A stretch of 33,533 bases of DNA from assembly GCA_029780675.1 (NCBI GenBank), contig JAKOYE010000185.1, positions 70,893 through 104,425 on the forward strand, read 5' to 3'. Each line of letters begins with the position of its first letter. The first letter of the stretch is position 1. The position numbers and the translations under genes were made by a program. Under the pieces are notes generated by a model, which had not been told where the DNA came from, did no database searches, and saw only the letters and a list, made by a program, of their open reading frames with translations. Source of the DNA: Actinomycetes bacterium. Its GTDB lineage: Bacteria > Actinomycetota > Actinomycetes > Mycobacteriales > Mycobacteriaceae. This document shows, in pieces, positions 8,394 through 17,613 of this stretch.

Positions 8394-9032
8394 TCAGAAC
8401 CGGACGGCGTTCTCCTCGGTGAGAACCCGGAAGTCGGTGTCGGTCATCTCCTGCAGTCGGCCGTAGAAGATGCCGCGCGCCTCCGGGGCGATGATGCCCT
8501 GGTGGATCGGCACCGCATGGCGCGGAGCCACCGCCCGCAGATAGTCGACCGCCTCGGAGATCTTCATCCACGGGGCGGCGGCCGGGGTGGCCAGGACGTC
8601 GACCTCTTCATCCGGGACGAACAGAGCGTCCCCGGGATGCATCAATCTGGCCGGATGCTCGGCATCGCCGATCAGATACGACGTGTTGTCGATCACCGGG
8701 ATCTCCGGATGGATGACGGCATGGCGGCCCCCGACGCCACGAATGGTCAAGTCTCCCAGAGTGATCCGATCACCGGCGTGTACCGCCTGCCACGCCCCGC
8801 CCAGGTTGGCGGTGGTCTGGGGGTCGGCGTACAGGGCCGCTTGCGGGTTGGCCGCCACCAACTCCGGAAGGCGCTGCGGGTCGGCGTGGTCGGGGTGCTG
8901 GTGGGTGATCAGGATCGCCGTCAGTCCGGTGATGCCCTCGAACCCGTGCGAGAAGTTTCCGGGATCGAACAGGATTCGCGCGACACCGAAGTCGGCGAGC
9001 AGGCAGGAATGGCCGAAATGCGTCAACTCCAT
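8394..9032 (-). CDS. Metallo-beta-lactamase-fold hydrolase, UlaG-like
   Basis: This protein of about 212 residues begins MELTHFGHSCLLAD, the typical start of UlaG/YcjY-type MBL-fold proteins. The metal motif THQHPDHAD (HxHxDH) is complete. Further metal ligands are likely in GGRHAVIH and in MHPGDALFVPDEEV. These proteins are cytoplasmic metal-dependent hydrolases or lactonases; the substrate is not evident. I chose ATG 9032, because longer upstream reading crosses into the divergent secreted-protein gene. It converges on ptrB with a 33-bp gap. A CANNNT-type -10 (CACAAT, 9045-9040 on the minus strand) ends 7 nt before the ATG, again suggesting a leaderless or nearly leaderless message. Confidence 0.85.
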   Translation of the reverse strand: MELTHFGHSCLLADFGVARILFDPGNFSHGFEGITGLTAILITHQHPDHADPQRLPELVAANPQAALYADPQTTANLGGAWQAVHAGDRITLGDLTIRGVGGRHAVIHPEIPVIDNTSYLIGDAEHPARLMHPGDALFVPDEEVDVLATPAAAPWMKISEAVDYLRAVAPRHAVPIHQGIIAPEARGIFYGRLQEMTDTDFRVLTEENAVRF

Positions 9033-9035
9033 GGC

Positions 9036-9041
9036 TACGAT
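9036..9041 (+). promoter_or_regulatory. -10 box of the secreted-protein gene
   Basis: TACGAT (TANNNT) predicts a transcript start near 9048-9049. That leaves a leader of about 15 nt which contains the AGGAGG ribosome binding site of the ATG at 9064. A minus-strand CACAAT at 9040-9045 overlaps it and could serve the divergent MBL-fold gene. Confidence 0.5.
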
Positions 9042-9063
9042 TGTGCGCCAACAGGAGGCAGCG

Positions 9064-9720
9064 ATGCGGATGGCCCTCGCAGCGGCAATGGTGGCCGCGG
9101 GCGTGGGCTTCGCGCCGCCGACGGCTGCCGAACCGGCCAGCACCTGTCCGCCGGCCTGCAACCGGATTCCGGACTCCGCGTGGATAGCACCGACGTCGAT
9201 CCCGATGGCCGCCCGCTACGACTGGCCGCAACTCGCGAATCTCGCGGTCACCTCCCGCTCACCGCGATTCCGGTTCGAGGACCTGTGTTCCGGTCCCGTG
9301 CCGCGGGACGACCCGCGGGCCTTCGCGGTCGCCGAGAGATCGGTGGTGACGGCCCCGGACGGGCAATGGCAACTACAGGTCCAGATCGTGCACTGGCGCG
9401 GCGAGACCTGGTGGGCCGGGCAGTTGGCCAGGGACACGGTGGCCGCCGCGGTGTCCGCACTGCGGGCGTGTCAGCAGACCAACCCGGCGGCGTCGCCGTC
9501 GCTGACCTTCGACGGCCCCGAACGGGTGGCGGCGGTGATCAGCGGACCGGTGATCCTGCATCAGTACCTGGTGGCCGATCCCGTCAGCAGTACCGTCGCC
9601 GAGCTGGCACTGTGGTCGACCTCACCGCCGCAGACCCCCTATCCGACGGTGGACCCCGTGACGGTGTTCGACGCGCTGAGCGCGCCGTTGTGCACCGCCT
9701 ATATCGACTCCTGCCCCTGA
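9064..9720 (+). CDS. Secreted Cys-containing protein of unknown function
   Basis: This protein of about 218 residues starts with a short Sec-type signal: MRMALAAAMVAAGVGFAPP, with likely cleavage after TAAEPA or nearby. The mature part has six cysteines, two near the start (TCPPAC), one at DLCSG, one at RACQQ and two at the end (LCTAYIDSC), so three disulfides are plausible in the cell envelope. No catalytic motif or known domain is recognised. The start ATG 9064 has an AGGAGG site 6 nt upstream. It diverges from the MBL-fold gene by 31 bp and lies upstream of purS with its own stop at 9720. It has the look of the many exported proteins of unknown function in mycobacteria. Confidence 0.75.
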   Translation: MRMALAAAMVAAGVGFAPPTAAEPASTCPPACNRIPDSAWIAPTSIPMAARYDWPQLANLAVTSRSPRFRFEDLCSGPVPRDDPRAFAVAERSVVTAPDGQWQLQVQIVHWRGETWWAGQLARDTVAAAVSALRACQQTNPAASPSLTFDGPERVAAVISGPVILHQYLVADPVSSTVAELALWSTSPPQTPYPTVDPVTVFDALSAPLCTAYIDSCP

Positions 9721-9728
9721 CCCGCCGG

Positions 9729-9734
9729 TACGAT
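9729..9734 (+). promoter_or_regulatory. -10 box for the mini-ORF/purS/purQ transcript
   Basis: TACGAT lies just after the preceding gene's stop codon and ends 7 nt before a GTG at 9742. The predicted transcript start coincides with that GTG, not with the purS start 62 bases further on. Confidence 0.6.
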
Positions 9735-9741
9735 CAAGCGC

Positions 9742-9795
9742 GTGTCCGCGGACAGCGTTCGCGGTGCAGGGACCGTCGATACCCCCACGATCTAA
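9742..9795 (+). CDS. Putative 17-codon leaderless upstream ORF of purS
   Basis: A GTG at the predicted transcript start opens a 17-codon frame (MSADSVRGAGTVDTPTI) that ends in TAA at 9793-9795. The last bases of the stop codon are part of TAAGGAG, whose AAGGAG is the purS ribosome binding site. A ribosome ending here would therefore sit on the purS start region, which fits translational coupling or a regulatory upstream ORF. The peptide has no run of a repeated amino acid, so classic attenuation by one charged tRNA is not suggested. Expression is unproven; the frame is short and could be open by chance. Confidence 0.45.
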   Translation: MSADSVRGAGTVDTPTI

Positions 9796-9803
9796 GGAGC
9801 CGA

Positions 9804-10043
9804 GTGGCCCGGGTCTATGTCAATGTCCTGCCCAAAGCCGAGATTCTTGACCCGCAGGGGCAGGCGATCGTCGGTGCGTTGGGGCGCCTCGGATACCACG
9901 GTGTCTCCGACGTCCGGCAGGGCAAGCGGTTCGAACTCGAGGTGGACGACAGCGTCACCGACGACCAGCTCGCCGAGATCGCCGAGTCCCTACTGGCGAA
10001 CACCGTGATCGAGGACTGGTCGATCACCCGGGAGCAGTCGTGA
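9804..10043 (+). CDS. purS: FGAM synthetase subunit PurS
   Basis: PurS is the small dimeric subunit that bridges PurQ and PurL in the three-part FGAM synthetase (FGAR + glutamine + ATP to FGAM). The 79-residue frame starts [20 protein letters not shown], the standard PurS opening, with [11 protein letters not shown] in the middle and a LANTVIEDW ending. The start is GTG 9804 with AAGGAG 4 nt upstream. Its stop overlaps the purQ start by 4 bp. The leader of about 60 nt contains a possible leaderless mini-ORF ending on the ribosome binding site. purL lies about 2.4 kb downstream in a separate unit. Confidence 0.95.
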   Translation: MARVYVNVLPKAEILDPQGQAIVGALGRLGYHGVSDVRQGKRFELEVDDSVTDDQLAEIAESLLANTVIEDWSITREQS

Positions 10044-10750
10044 ATGACCAGCGAGAAGCCGGAGGCGGATCGCGAATCAATGCACGCGTCGGGGTGATCA
10101 CCTTCCCGGGCACCCTCGACGACGTCGACGCCGCCCGCGCCGTCCGGTTGGCCGGGGCGGAAGCCGTCCCTCTCTGGCACGCCGACGCCGACCTCAAGGG
10201 TGTCGACGCCGTCGTCGTGCCGGGCGGGTTCTCCTACGGCGACTACCTCCGCTGTGGTGCCATCGCCAAGTTCGCCCCGGTGATGACGGAGGTGATCGCC
10301 GCCGCCGGCCGCGGTATGCCGGTGCTCGGCATCTGCAACGGTTTCCAGATCCTCTGCGAGGCCGGACTGCTGCCCGGTGCGCTGGCCCGCAACGCGGGGC
10401 TGCACTTCATCTGCCGCGATGTCTGGCTGAAGGTCGACTCCGTCACCACCGCCTGGACTTCCCGCTACGAGTGGGGTGCCGAGCTGCTGGTCCCGCTGAA
10501 ATCAGGCGAAGGGCGTTACGTCGCCAGTGAACCCGTGCTCGACGAGCTCGAGGGTGAAGGCCGGGTGGTGTTCCGCTACGCCGACAACCCTAACGGCTCG
10601 ATGCGCGACATCGCCGGTATCAGCTCGGCCGATGGCCGCGTCGTCGGGCTGATGCCGCACCCCGAGCACGCGACCGAGCCCCTGACCGGACCGTCGGACG
10701 ACGGGCTGGGGATGTTCTACTCCGCGCTCGACGCCGTGCTGGCCGCCTGA
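10040..10750 (+). CDS. purQ: FGAM synthetase glutaminase subunit PurQ
   Basis: PurQ is the class I glutamine amidotransferase that supplies ammonia to PurL. The 236-residue protein shows [12 protein letters not shown] at the front, the oxyanion region [11 protein letters not shown], the nucleophile Cys99 in GICNGFQ, and His207 and Glu209 in PHPEHA, so the triad is complete. The start is GTG 10040 overlapping the purS stop (GTGA). This gives an extra N-terminal stretch of about 12 residues ([11 protein letters not shown]) relative to the M. tuberculosis form I recall, and no better start lies inside. The aminopeptidase gene starts only 4 bp after the stop. Confidence 0.96.
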   Translation: MNDQREAGGGSRINARVGVITFPGTLDDVDAARAVRLAGAEAVPLWHADADLKGVDAVVVPGGFSYGDYLRCGAIAKFAPVMTEVIAAAGRGMPVLGICNGFQILCEAGLLPGALARNAGLHFICRDVWLKVDSVTTAWTSRYEWGAELLVPLKSGEGRYVASEPVLDELEGEGRVVFRYADNPNGSMRDIAGISSADGRVVGLMPHPEHATEPLTGPSDDGLGMFYSALDAVLAA

Positions 10751-10753
10751 CCG

Positions 10754-12031
10754 ATGACGGCCGCGACAGCCGCCGGGCTGTGTGAGTTCGTCGACGCCTC
10801 GCCATCGCCCTTCCACGTCTGCGCCACTGTCGCCGACCGGTTGCGGGCGGCGGGCTACACCGAACTCGCCGAGACCGATCGCTGGCCGGGCGCGGCCGGT
10901 CGGTTCTTCGTCGTGCGGGCCGGTTCGCTGGTGGCCTGGAACGGGACCGGATACGGGAACGGGGCCGGACTGAGGCCGTTCCGGATCGTCGGCGGCCACA
11001 CCGACAGCCCCAACCTGCGAGTCAAACAGCACCCCGATCTGACGATGGCCGGCTGGCGGATGGTCGCGCTGCAGCCCTACGGCGGGGCGTGGCTGAACTC
11101 GTGGCTGGACCGGGACCTCGGCCTGAGCGGCCGGATCTCCCTGCGCGGCAAGGACGGTCACCTCGAACACCTGCTGGTCCGGTTCGACGAGCCGCTGTTG
11201 CGCGTGCCCCAACTGGCGATTCACCTCGCCGAGGACCGCGCCACCCTCAACCTCAACCCGCAGCGACATCTCAACGCGGTCTGGGGGGCGGGGGATCGCC
11301 GCGGGTCGCTGTGGGACTGGCTGGCCGAGCGTGCCGGGATCCGGCGGGCTGACCTGCTCGCGGCCGACCTCATGACGCACGTACTGGAGCCGTCCCGGCC
11401 GATCGGGGCGGACGAGGATCTCGTCAGCGCCCCCCGACTGGACAACCAGGTCACCTGCTACGCCGGACTCGAAGCGCTGCTGGCCGCCGAACCCGGCTCG
11501 CACACCCCGGTGCTGGCCCTGTTCGACCACGAGGAAGTGGGGTCGACCTCCGACCACGGCGCGCAATCGGAACTCCTGCTCACCACCCTGGAGCGGATCG
11601 TGCTGGCGGGCGGTGGCGACCGGGAGGACTTCCTGCGGCTGACGACGGCCTCGATGGTGGCCTCCGGGGACATGGCGCACGCCACCCACCCCAACTATCC
11701 GGAACGCCACGAACCCGCTCACCCGATCTACGTCAACGGCGGCCCGGTGCTCAAGGTCCAGCCGAATCTGCGCTACGCCACCGACGGCCGCACCGCGGCG
11801 GCGTTCGAACTGGCCTGCCGGCAGGCGGGTGTGCCGTTGCAGCGCTACGAACACCGCGCGGATCTGCCCTGCGGTTCGACGATCGGCCCGATGACCGCCG
11901 CGCGCACCGGTATCCCGACGGTGGACGTGGGCGCGCCGCAGTTGGCGATGCATTCCGCCCGGGAGTTGATGGGCGCGGCGGACGTGCCGTCCTACGCCGC
12001 GGCGCTCCGCGCCTTCCTGGCCGCGGAATAG
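10754..12031 (+). CDS. pepC: M18-family aspartyl aminopeptidase-like metallopeptidase
   Basis: This 425-residue enzyme would remove N-terminal residues, typically acidic ones, from peptides in the cytoplasm, using two metal ions. M18 features in order: [10 protein letters not shown] at the N-terminus, the metal His in GGHTDSP, the central Asp in RLDNQ, the catalytic/metal Glu pair in FDHEEVGS, and the C-terminal His in [22 protein letters not shown] segment is also characteristic. The start ATG 10754 is 4 bp after purQ, so it joins the purS-purQ transcript. From memory, the M. tuberculosis equivalent (Rv0800) is called pepC; the M18 family name is ApeB, and this is not the cysteine peptidase PepC of lactic bacteria. 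Confidence 0.93.
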   Translation: MTAATAAGLCEFVDASPSPFHVCATVADRLRAAGYTELAETDRWPGAAGRFFVVRAGSLVAWNGTGYGNGAGLRPFRIVGGHTDSPNLRVKQHPDLTMAGWRMVALQPYGGAWLNSWLDRDLGLSGRISLRGKDGHLEHLLVRFDEPLLRVPQLAIHLAEDRATLNLNPQRHLNAVWGAGDRRGSLWDWLAERAGIRRADLLAADLMTHVLEPSRPIGADEDLVSAPRLDNQVTCYAGLEALLAAEPGSHTPVLALFDHEEVGSTSDHGAQSELLLTTLERIVLAGGGDREDFLRLTTASMVASGDMAHATHPNYPERHEPAHPIYVNGGPVLKVQPNLRYATDGRTAAAFELACRQAGVPLQRYEHRADLPCGSTIGPMTAARTGIPTVDVGAPQLAMHSARELMGAADVPSYAAALRAFLAAE

Positions 12032-12047
12032 CCCACCGGTGACCGTT

Positions 12048-12053
12048 TAGGGT
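12048..12053 (+). promoter_or_regulatory. -10 box for the VOC-purL transcript, leaderless geometry
   Basis: TAGGGT (TANNNT) ends 7 nt before the ATG at 12061, with no ribosome binding site in between. It would drive the VOC protein, purL and the genes that overlap or closely follow purL. Confidence 0.55.
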
Positions 12054-12060
12054 TGAGCCC

Positions 12061-12417
12061 ATGAACGGCACGCTCTCCGTGGAGATGGTCACCTTCGACT
12101 GCGTCGATCCGGATCGGCTCGCGCGCTGGTGGTCGACGGCGCTCAGCGGCGAGATCGTGCCCGTCGTGCCGGGGGAGTTCCTGATCGTCGCCCACGACCG
12201 TGGGCCCCGCCTGGGCTTCCAGCGGGTGGCCGAGCCGACGCCGGGGAAGGCCCGGATCCATCTCGACTTCGCCACCTCCGATATGGAGGGTGAGGTTCGG
12301 CGCCTGGTCGAACTCGGCGCCTCCGAAGTCGGCAGGCATGCCTTCGGGGACTTCGGATGGGTCGTCCTGGAGGACCCCGACGGCAACGTCTTCTGCGTCG
12401 CACCGGTGATGGGCTGA
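12061..12417 (+). CDS. Glyoxalase/VOC-fold protein of unknown substrate
   Basis: This 118-residue protein has the two-half vicinal-oxygen-chelate layout: a first beta-alpha unit ([18 protein letters not shown]) and a second ([21 protein letters not shown]). It ends in the family's typical [16 protein letters not shown] strand. The His and Glu/Asp positions could bind a metal, but the substrate is unknown; such glyoxalase-like proteins are common in actinobacteria. It is followed 2 bp later by purL, so the two are co-transcribed from the promoter just upstream. The location matches M. tuberculosis Rv0801 (about 118 residues); the acetyltransferase-type gene I recall after it (Rv0802c) is not here. 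Confidence 0.85.
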   Translation: MNGTLSVEMVTFDCVDPDRLARWWSTALSGEIVPVVPGEFLIVAHDRGPRLGFQRVAEPTPGKARIHLDFATSDMEGEVRRLVELGASEVGRHAFGDFGWVVLEDPDGNVFCVAPVMG

Positions 12418-12419
12418 TC

Positions 12420-14720
12420 ATGTCTCAGGTTCCGCACATCGACACCGTCGCGCACGCCGCCAATACCCCCGACCAGCCTCAGCCGTTCCGCGAACTGGGC
12501 CTCAAGGACGACGAGTACCAGCGCATCCGGGAAATCCTCGGCCGTCGCCCCACCGACGCCGAACTGGCGATGTACTCGGTGATGTGGAGCGAGCACTGCT
12601 CCTACAAGTCCTCCAAGGTGCATCTGCGCTACTTCGGGGAGACCACCACCGACGAGATGCGTGCCGGCATGTTGGCCGGTATCGGTGAGAACGCCGGCGT
12701 GGTCGACATCGGTGACGGCTGGGCGGTGACGTTCAAGGTCGAGTCGCACAACCACCCCTCCTACGTGGAGCCCTACCAGGGCGCGGCCACCGGCGTCGGC
12801 GGGATCGTCCGCGACATCATGGCGATGGGCGCACGTCCGGTCGCGGTGATGGATCAGTTGCGCTTCGGTGCTGCCGACGCCCCCGACACCCGCCGGGTGC
12901 TCGACGGAGTGGTGCGCGGCATCGGCGGTTACGGGAACTCCCTGGGGCTGCCCAATATCGGCGGGGAGACGGTGTTCGACGCCTCCTATGCCGGCAACCC
13001 GCTGGTCAATGCTCTCTGCGTCGGGGTGCTCCGCAAGGAGGACCTGCACCTGGCGTTCGCCTCCGGAACGGGCAACAAGATCATCCTGTTCGGGGCGCGC
13101 ACCGGCCTGGACGGTATCGGCGGGGTGTCGGTGCTGGCCAGCGACACCTTCTCCGGTGATGAATCTGGCACCGGCAGAAAGAAACTGCCCAGCGTCCAGG
13201 TCGGTGATCCGTTCACCGAGAAGGTGCTCATCGAGTGCTGCCTGGAGTTGTACGCCGCTGGGCTGGTCGTCGGCATCCAGGACCTCGGCGGGGCCGGATT
13301 GTCCTGCGCCACATCCGAACTCGCCTCCGCTGGCGACGGTGGGATGACGATCGAACTCGACCGGGTACCGCTGCGCGCGGCCAACATGACCCCGGCGGAG
13401 ATTCTCTCCAGCGAATCCCAGGAGCGGATGTGCGCGGTGGTCACCCCGGAGAACGTCGAGGCGTTTATGGCGGTGTGCCGCAAATGGGACGTGCTGGCCA
13501 CGGTGATCGGCGAAGTGGCCGAGGGTGACCGGCTGAAGATCACCTGGCACGGCGAGACCGTCGTCGATGTCCCGCCGCGCACCGTCGCCCACGAGGGTCC
13601 GGTCTACCACCGGCCGCTCGCCCGGCCGGACACCCAGGACGCCCTCAACGCCGACACCTCCGCGGGTCTGCCGCGGCCGACGACCGCGGCCGAACTGCGC
13701 GCGACTCTGCTTGCGCTGCTGGGCAGTCCGGCGTTGTGCAGTCGGGCGTTCATTACCGAGCAGTACGACCGTTACGTACGCGGGAACACCGTGCTGGCCG
13801 AGCACGCCGACGGCGGGGTGCTGCGCATCGACGAGGAGACACAGCGCGGCATCGCGGTGTCCACCGACGCCTCGGGCCGCTACACCCAACTCGATCCCTA
13901 CGCCGGCGCCCAGTTGGCACTGGCAGAGGCCTACCGCAATGTCGCGGTCACCGGTGCGACCCCGATCGCTGTGACGAACTGCCTGAACTTCGGCTCCCCG
14001 GAGGATCCCGGGGTGATGTGGCAGTTCGCCCAGGCCGTCCGCGGGCTCGCCGACGGGTGTGCGGCGCTGGGCATTCCGGTCACCGGGGGCAATGTCAGCT
14101 TCTACAACCAGACCGGCGCGACACCGATCCTGCCCACCCCGGTGGTCGGTGTCCTGGGCGTTCTCGACGATGTCCGGCGCCGCCTGCCGACCGGGCTCGG
14201 TGCGGAGCCCGGCGAGACGCTCTACCTGCTCGGCGACACCCGCGATGAGTTCGACGGATCCATCTGGGCGCAGGTCACCGCCGACCATCTGGGCGGGTTA
14301 CCGCCGGCGGTGGACCTGGCCCGGGAGAAGCTGCTCGCCGAGGTCCTGGTGTCGGCCTCCCGCGACGGGCTGGTCTCGGCCGCCCACGACCTCAGCGAGG
14401 GCGGCCTGATTCAGGCTGTCGTCGAAGCCGCGCTGGCGGGCGAGACCGGCTGCCGGTTGGTGCTCCCCGAGGGGTGTGACACCGTTGCCGACGCGTTCGT
14501 CCTGCTGTTCTCGGAGTCGGCGGGGCGCGCCCTGGTGGCGGTCCCGCGCACCGAGGAAAGCCGATTCCGGGCGATGTGCGCGGCGCGCGGTCTGCCCGCC
14601 ACCCGGATCGGGGTGTCGGACAGCGGCTCGGATTCCGTTGAGGTGCAGGGATTCTTCACCGTGACGTTGGAGGAACTGCGCAGCACCTCGGAAGGGGTGC
14701 TGCCCAGGCTGTTCGGATGA
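12420..14720 (+). CDS. purL: FGAM synthetase large subunit PurL
   Basis: PurL (about 766 residues, the small-type subunit that works with PurS and PurQ) uses ATP and ammonia from PurQ to convert FGAR to FGAM. It opens with a linker region containing [13 protein letters not shown], then the [14 protein letters not shown] motif with the catalytic His. ATP- and substrate-binding blocks follow: [37 protein letters not shown], and in the second half [22 protein letters not shown] and [11 protein letters not shown]. The start is ATG 12420; the frame is open further upstream but overlaps the VOC gene. The stop overlaps the next gene by 4 bp (ATGA). Confidence 0.97.
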   Translation: MSQVPHIDTVAHAANTPDQPQPFRELGLKDDEYQRIREILGRRPTDAELAMYSVMWSEHCSYKSSKVHLRYFGETTTDEMRAGMLAGIGENAGVVDIGDGWAVTFKVESHNHPSYVEPYQGAATGVGGIVRDIMAMGARPVAVMDQLRFGAADAPDTRRVLDGVVRGIGGYGNSLGLPNIGGETVFDASYAGNPLVNALCVGVLRKEDLHLAFASGTGNKIILFGARTGLDGIGGVSVLASDTFSGDESGTGRKKLPSVQVGDPFTEKVLIECCLELYAAGLVVGIQDLGGAGLSCATSELASAGDGGMTIELDRVPLRAANMTPAEILSSESQERMCAVVTPENVEAFMAVCRKWDVLATVIGEVAEGDRLKITWHGETVVDVPPRTVAHEGPVYHRPLARPDTQDALNADTSAGLPRPTTAAELRATLLALLGSPALCSRAFITEQYDRYVRGNTVLAEHADGGVLRIDEETQRGIAVSTDASGRYTQLDPYAGAQLALAEAYRNVAVTGATPIAVTNCLNFGSPEDPGVMWQFAQAVRGLADGCAALGIPVTGGNVSFYNQTGATPILPTPVVGVLGVLDDVRRRLPTGLGAEPGETLYLLGDTRDEFDGSIWAQVTADHLGGLPPAVDLAREKLLAEVLVSASRDGLVSAAHDLSEGGLIQAVVEAALAGETGCRLVLPEGCDTVADAFVLLFSESAGRALVAVPRTEESRFRAMCAARGLPATRIGVSDSGSDSVEVQGFFTVTLEELRSTSEGVLPRLFG

Positions 14721-16453
14721 CCCGGGGGGCGGCACGGGCACGGGTGCCGGAACGGCTGACGGCGTGGGTCCGGTTGGACGTCACCGGTATCGCCGTCGCG
14801 GCACTGTTCTTCTGCCTGTCGCTGACCCCGTCACTGCTGCCGCGGGACTGGCTGAACGCGGGCTTCATCGGCGGTATCAATGCGGCCATCGGCTACGGCA
14901 TCGGGGTGCCGGTCGGTGCGGTGACCCGCCGACTGGTGCTGCAGGGCCGACCGTGGTGGCCGCTGTCGCCCCGGAACCGGTACCTGCTCGTGGGCGTCGT
15001 CGTCGGGGTGTCGATCGGTGCGAGCGTGCTCATGATCGTGCCCGCGGCGGCCTGGCAACGCGAGGTGGCCGATCTGATGGGGATCGAGGGACCGGCCACC
15101 GTCGGCTACCTGCGCACCCTGCTGGTGGCGCTGCTGACCGGCGGGGCGATCGTCGCCACCGTCCGACTGCTCATCGGCACGGTCCGGACCCTGGCGCGGC
15201 TGATGATCCGGCGCTGGCAGGTCGACGACGAGGTCGCGATGTTCATCGGCACCGCGATCGTCGTCGTCGTGGTCGTCACCCTGGTGAACGGGGTGCTGCT
15301 GCGGGGGTTCCTGGCCGGGGCCAGCGCGGTGTTCCAACCGCAGAACAGCAGCACCCGGGCGGGTGTCGAGCAGCCGCTGAACCCCGAAAGGTCCGGCAGC
15401 CCGGACTCCTTCGCCGCGTGGGACACCCTCGGTTTCCAGGGTCGGAACTTCGTCGGCACCGGACCGACCGCCGCCGATCTCGCCGAACTCAGCGGCCGGC
15501 CGGCCAAGGAACCCATCCGCATCTATGCCGGGCTGCAGTCCGCGGCGACCGTCGGGGAACGGGTGGCGGTGCTGCTGTCGGAACTGCAGCGCACCCGTGC
15601 GTTCGACCGCAGGCTGCTGGTGATCCTCCCGACCACCGGGACCGGCTGGGTCGATCCGGTGGCGGCCCGCGCGATCGAGGCGATGTACGACGGCGACACG
15701 GCTCTGGTGGCAATGCAGTACTCCTATCTGCCCAGTTGGATCTCGTTTCTGGCCGACCGGCAGAAGTCGGTCCAGGCCGGCCGGGCGATGGTCGAGGCGG
15801 TCCACCAGCGCTGGCTGCAGTGGCCGGTGGAGCGGCGGCCGAAGTTGGCCCTCTACGGCGAGAGCCTCGGCTCGATGGCCGGGCAGGGCGCGTTCGGCTA
15901 CCTCCACGACATCATCGGGATGGACTTCTCGTCCGTGCTCTGGGTCGGTCCGCCCAACGAGAGCACGCTGTGGCGGGCGCTGACCGAGCGCCGTGACCCG
16001 GGAACACCCGAGGTGCAACCGCGCTATGACAACGGGCGCACGGTCCGCTTCACCCAGTCCTCCAGCACCGCCGAGATCGCGGCGGTGGCCGCCCCGCCGT
16101 GGCAGGAGCCCCGGGTGTTGTTCATGCAACACGCCTCCGACCCGGTGGTGTGGTGGTCACCGGATCTGCTGTTCCGGCGACCGGACTGGCTCTCCGAGCC
16201 GCCCGGCCTGGACCGCAGCCCGTCGATGCGGTGGTACCCGATCGTCACGTTCTGGCAGGTCAGCGCCGATATGGCGGGCAACGTCACCAGTTCCGCGCGG
16301 GTTCCGGCCGGTCACGGCCACAAGTACGGCGACCGCCAACTCGACGGCTGGGTGGCGGTGGCCGCGCCGGAGGGTTGGACTCCGTTCGACACCGACCGGG
16401 TCCGGAGGTGGCTGGAGAAGACGATGTCCGCCGGCGGTCCGGAGTTCGGATGA
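14717..16453 (+). CDS. Membrane alpha/beta-hydrolase (Abhydrolase_9 type)
   Basis: This 578-residue protein has five predicted transmembrane segments in the first about 210 residues (for example [37 protein letters not shown] and [19 protein letters not shown]). A large domain follows, with a GESLGS nucleophile elbow (Ser in [12 protein letters not shown]) and probable Asp/His in [10 protein letters not shown] and AGHGHKYGD. This is the layout of the actinobacterial alpha/beta-hydrolase family 9 with its own N-terminal domain. It is probably an envelope lipase or esterase; the substrate is unknown. It overlaps the purL stop by 4 bp, so it is translated from the purL message. Confidence 0.87.
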   Translation: MTRGAARARVPERLTAWVRLDVTGIAVAALFFCLSLTPSLLPRDWLNAGFIGGINAAIGYGIGVPVGAVTRRLVLQGRPWWPLSPRNRYLLVGVVVGVSIGASVLMIVPAAAWQREVADLMGIEGPATVGYLRTLLVALLTGGAIVATVRLLIGTVRTLARLMIRRWQVDDEVAMFIGTAIVVVVVVTLVNGVLLRGFLAGASAVFQPQNSSTRAGVEQPLNPERSGSPDSFAAWDTLGFQGRNFVGTGPTAADLAELSGRPAKEPIRIYAGLQSAATVGERVAVLLSELQRTRAFDRRLLVILPTTGTGWVDPVAARAIEAMYDGDTALVAMQYSYLPSWISFLADRQKSVQAGRAMVEAVHQRWLQWPVERRPKLALYGESLGSMAGQGAFGYLHDIIGMDFSSVLWVGPPNESTLWRALTERRDPGTPEVQPRYDNGRTVRFTQSSSTAEIAAVAAPPWQEPRVLFMQHASDPVVWWSPDLLFRRPDWLSEPPGLDRSPSMRWYPIVTFWQVSADMAGNVTSSARVPAGHGHKYGDRQLDGWVAVAAPEGWTPFDTDRVRRWLEKTMSAGGPEFG

Positions 16454-16463
16454 GGGGCTTCGG

Positions 16464-17099
16464 ATGAGAGGGCACGAACGGCTGCGCGCGCTGACGCTGG
16501 CGGCCGCCCTGATCGGGTGGAGTTTCACCGCGGGGATCGACCGGCCCTGGCGGCGCCACCCCGTGCTGCAGGCCGCGCTGGGCACCGGACTCGCCGCGCT
16601 GGCGCGGGCCGGGTTCGGGCTGCGGCCCCCGCCGGCGACGGCGGGGCTTCGCCTGGGCGCCGCGGTCGCGGGATCCGTCGCGGTCGGGGTGGCGTCCGCC
16701 ACCGTGGTGCCGCGGGTGCGAACCGCGATGCTGGAGCGGGACCTGCCCGCCCGGCCGGGGCGCTGGCTGGGCGTCGAGATTCCGCTCGGCACGGTGTGGT
16801 CGGAGGAGACCGCCTTCCGCGGGGCGTTGGCGGCGGTAGCCGCCCGCGCGTTCGGCCCCACCGGCGGACGCGCCCTTCAGTCGCTCACCTTCGGGCTCAC
16901 CCACATTCCCGACGCCCGTGCCACCGGCGAGCCCATTCTGGGCACCGTCGCGGCCACCGGGTTGGCGGGCTGGGGGTTCGCGCTGCTGGCCGAGCGATCC
17001 GGCAGCCTGCTGGCCCCGATGCTGGCGCACCTGGCGATCAACGAAGCCGGCGCGGTGACCGCGATCGCGGTCCAGCGACTTTCCGGGCGGCCGTCGTGA
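16464..17099 (+). CDS. CPBP-family intramembrane metalloprotease
   Basis: This protein of about 211 residues, mostly hydrophobic, carries the CAAX-protease/bacteriocin-processing (ABI) motifs: EETAFRG (EExxxR), then FGLTHIPD and AHLAINEAG, which together supply the Glu and His metal-site residues. It would sit in the membrane and cleave a membrane or lipidated substrate, which is not known. The start ATG 16464 has GAGGGG 7 nt upstream, 10 bp after the previous stop, and its own stop overlaps the next start (GTGA). The location fits M. tuberculosis Rv0804 as I recall it. A role in prenyl processing or bacteriocin immunity is not shown by the context. Confidence 0.85.
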   Translation: MRGHERLRALTLAAALIGWSFTAGIDRPWRRHPVLQAALGTGLAALARAGFGLRPPPATAGLRLGAAVAGSVAVGVASATVVPRVRTAMLERDLPARPGRWLGVEIPLGTVWSEETAFRGALAAVAARAFGPTGGRALQSLTFGLTHIPDARATGEPILGTVAATGLAGWGFALLAERSGSLLAPMLAHLAINEAGAVTAIAVQRLSGRPS

Positions 17100-17494
17100 G
17101 TCGCCGAATCAATCCGGGTGCCGTCCGGGAGGCGGTCGCCGCCGTCGGGCCCTGGCTGCGCGACCCGGGACTGCCGCCGCCGCAACGACCCGTGCTCGCC
17201 GCCGCGGTCCGGTTGACCGCACGAATGCTGGCCGAACTGGCCCCCGGGGCCAGCGTCGAGGTCCGGATACCGCCGTTCGTCGCGGTGCAGTGCGTGGCGG
17301 GACCCCGGCACACCCGTGGCACGCCACCCAATGTGGTGGAGACCGATCCACGGACCTGGCTGCTGGTGGCCACCGGGTTGCGGCCGTTCGACCAGGAGGC
17401 GGACGCCGGCCGGATGACCCTCTCCGGTCTCCGGGCCGCGGAGATCTCCCGGTGGTTTCCGCTGGTCACGGTCGATGACCCGGAAACCGGCTGA
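17096..17494 (+). CDS. Sterol-carrier-family-like protein, Rv0807 type
   Basis: This 132-residue protein starts at GTG 17096 inside the CPBP stop codon (4-bp overlap). It shows an N-terminal helical part (AVREAVAAVGPWLRD) and a beta-rich core (SVEVRIPPFVAVQCVAG, TDPRTWLLVATG), ending in a helix plus FPLVTVDD. It resembles the small 'sterol carrier' proteins annotated next to purF in mycobacteria (Rv0807), which are SCP-2-like by distant similarity only. A lipid-binding role is therefore a guess. It is the last gene of the purL group; the next gene has a different base composition. Confidence 0.72.
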   Translation: MSRRINPGAVREAVAAVGPWLRDPGLPPPQRPVLAAAVRLTARMLAELAPGASVEVRIPPFVAVQCVAGPRHTRGTPPNVVETDPRTWLLVATGLRPFDQEADAGRMTLSGLRAAEISRWFPLVTVDDPETG

Positions 17495-17501
17495 CGACTT
17501 G

Positions 17502-17507
17502 TACGAT
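17502..17507 (+). promoter_or_regulatory. Possible -10 box of the acyltransferase gene
   Basis: TACGAT lies 8 bp after the preceding stop codon and would start a transcript near 17515, with a leader of about 100 nt before the GTG at 17614. No convincing -35 is visible. The gap 17495-17613 is more AT-rich than the genes before it. Confidence 0.35.
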
Positions 17508-17613
17508 AACCCAGTCATCGGAATCCGCCACGGGAACCGTTGGCTCTTGCGGATTACTGCGGGTGGGCGTTGTCGTCTGGAGACTTCGCCTTCTGGTGCA
17601 GCAGAGGAAGACG

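Noticed and set aside
8388..9803. Extension of the purS frame upstream to 8388
   Set aside because: It runs through the MBL-fold gene in antisense and through the secreted-protein gene in another frame. The PurS family start and the AAGGAG site place the start at 9804.
11751..14288. An 845-codon open frame on the minus strand across the aminopeptidase, VOC gene and purL
   Set aside because: It is antisense to three well-recognised genes and has a Gly/Arg/His-rich composition with no motif. Long false frames are expected opposite high-GC genes.
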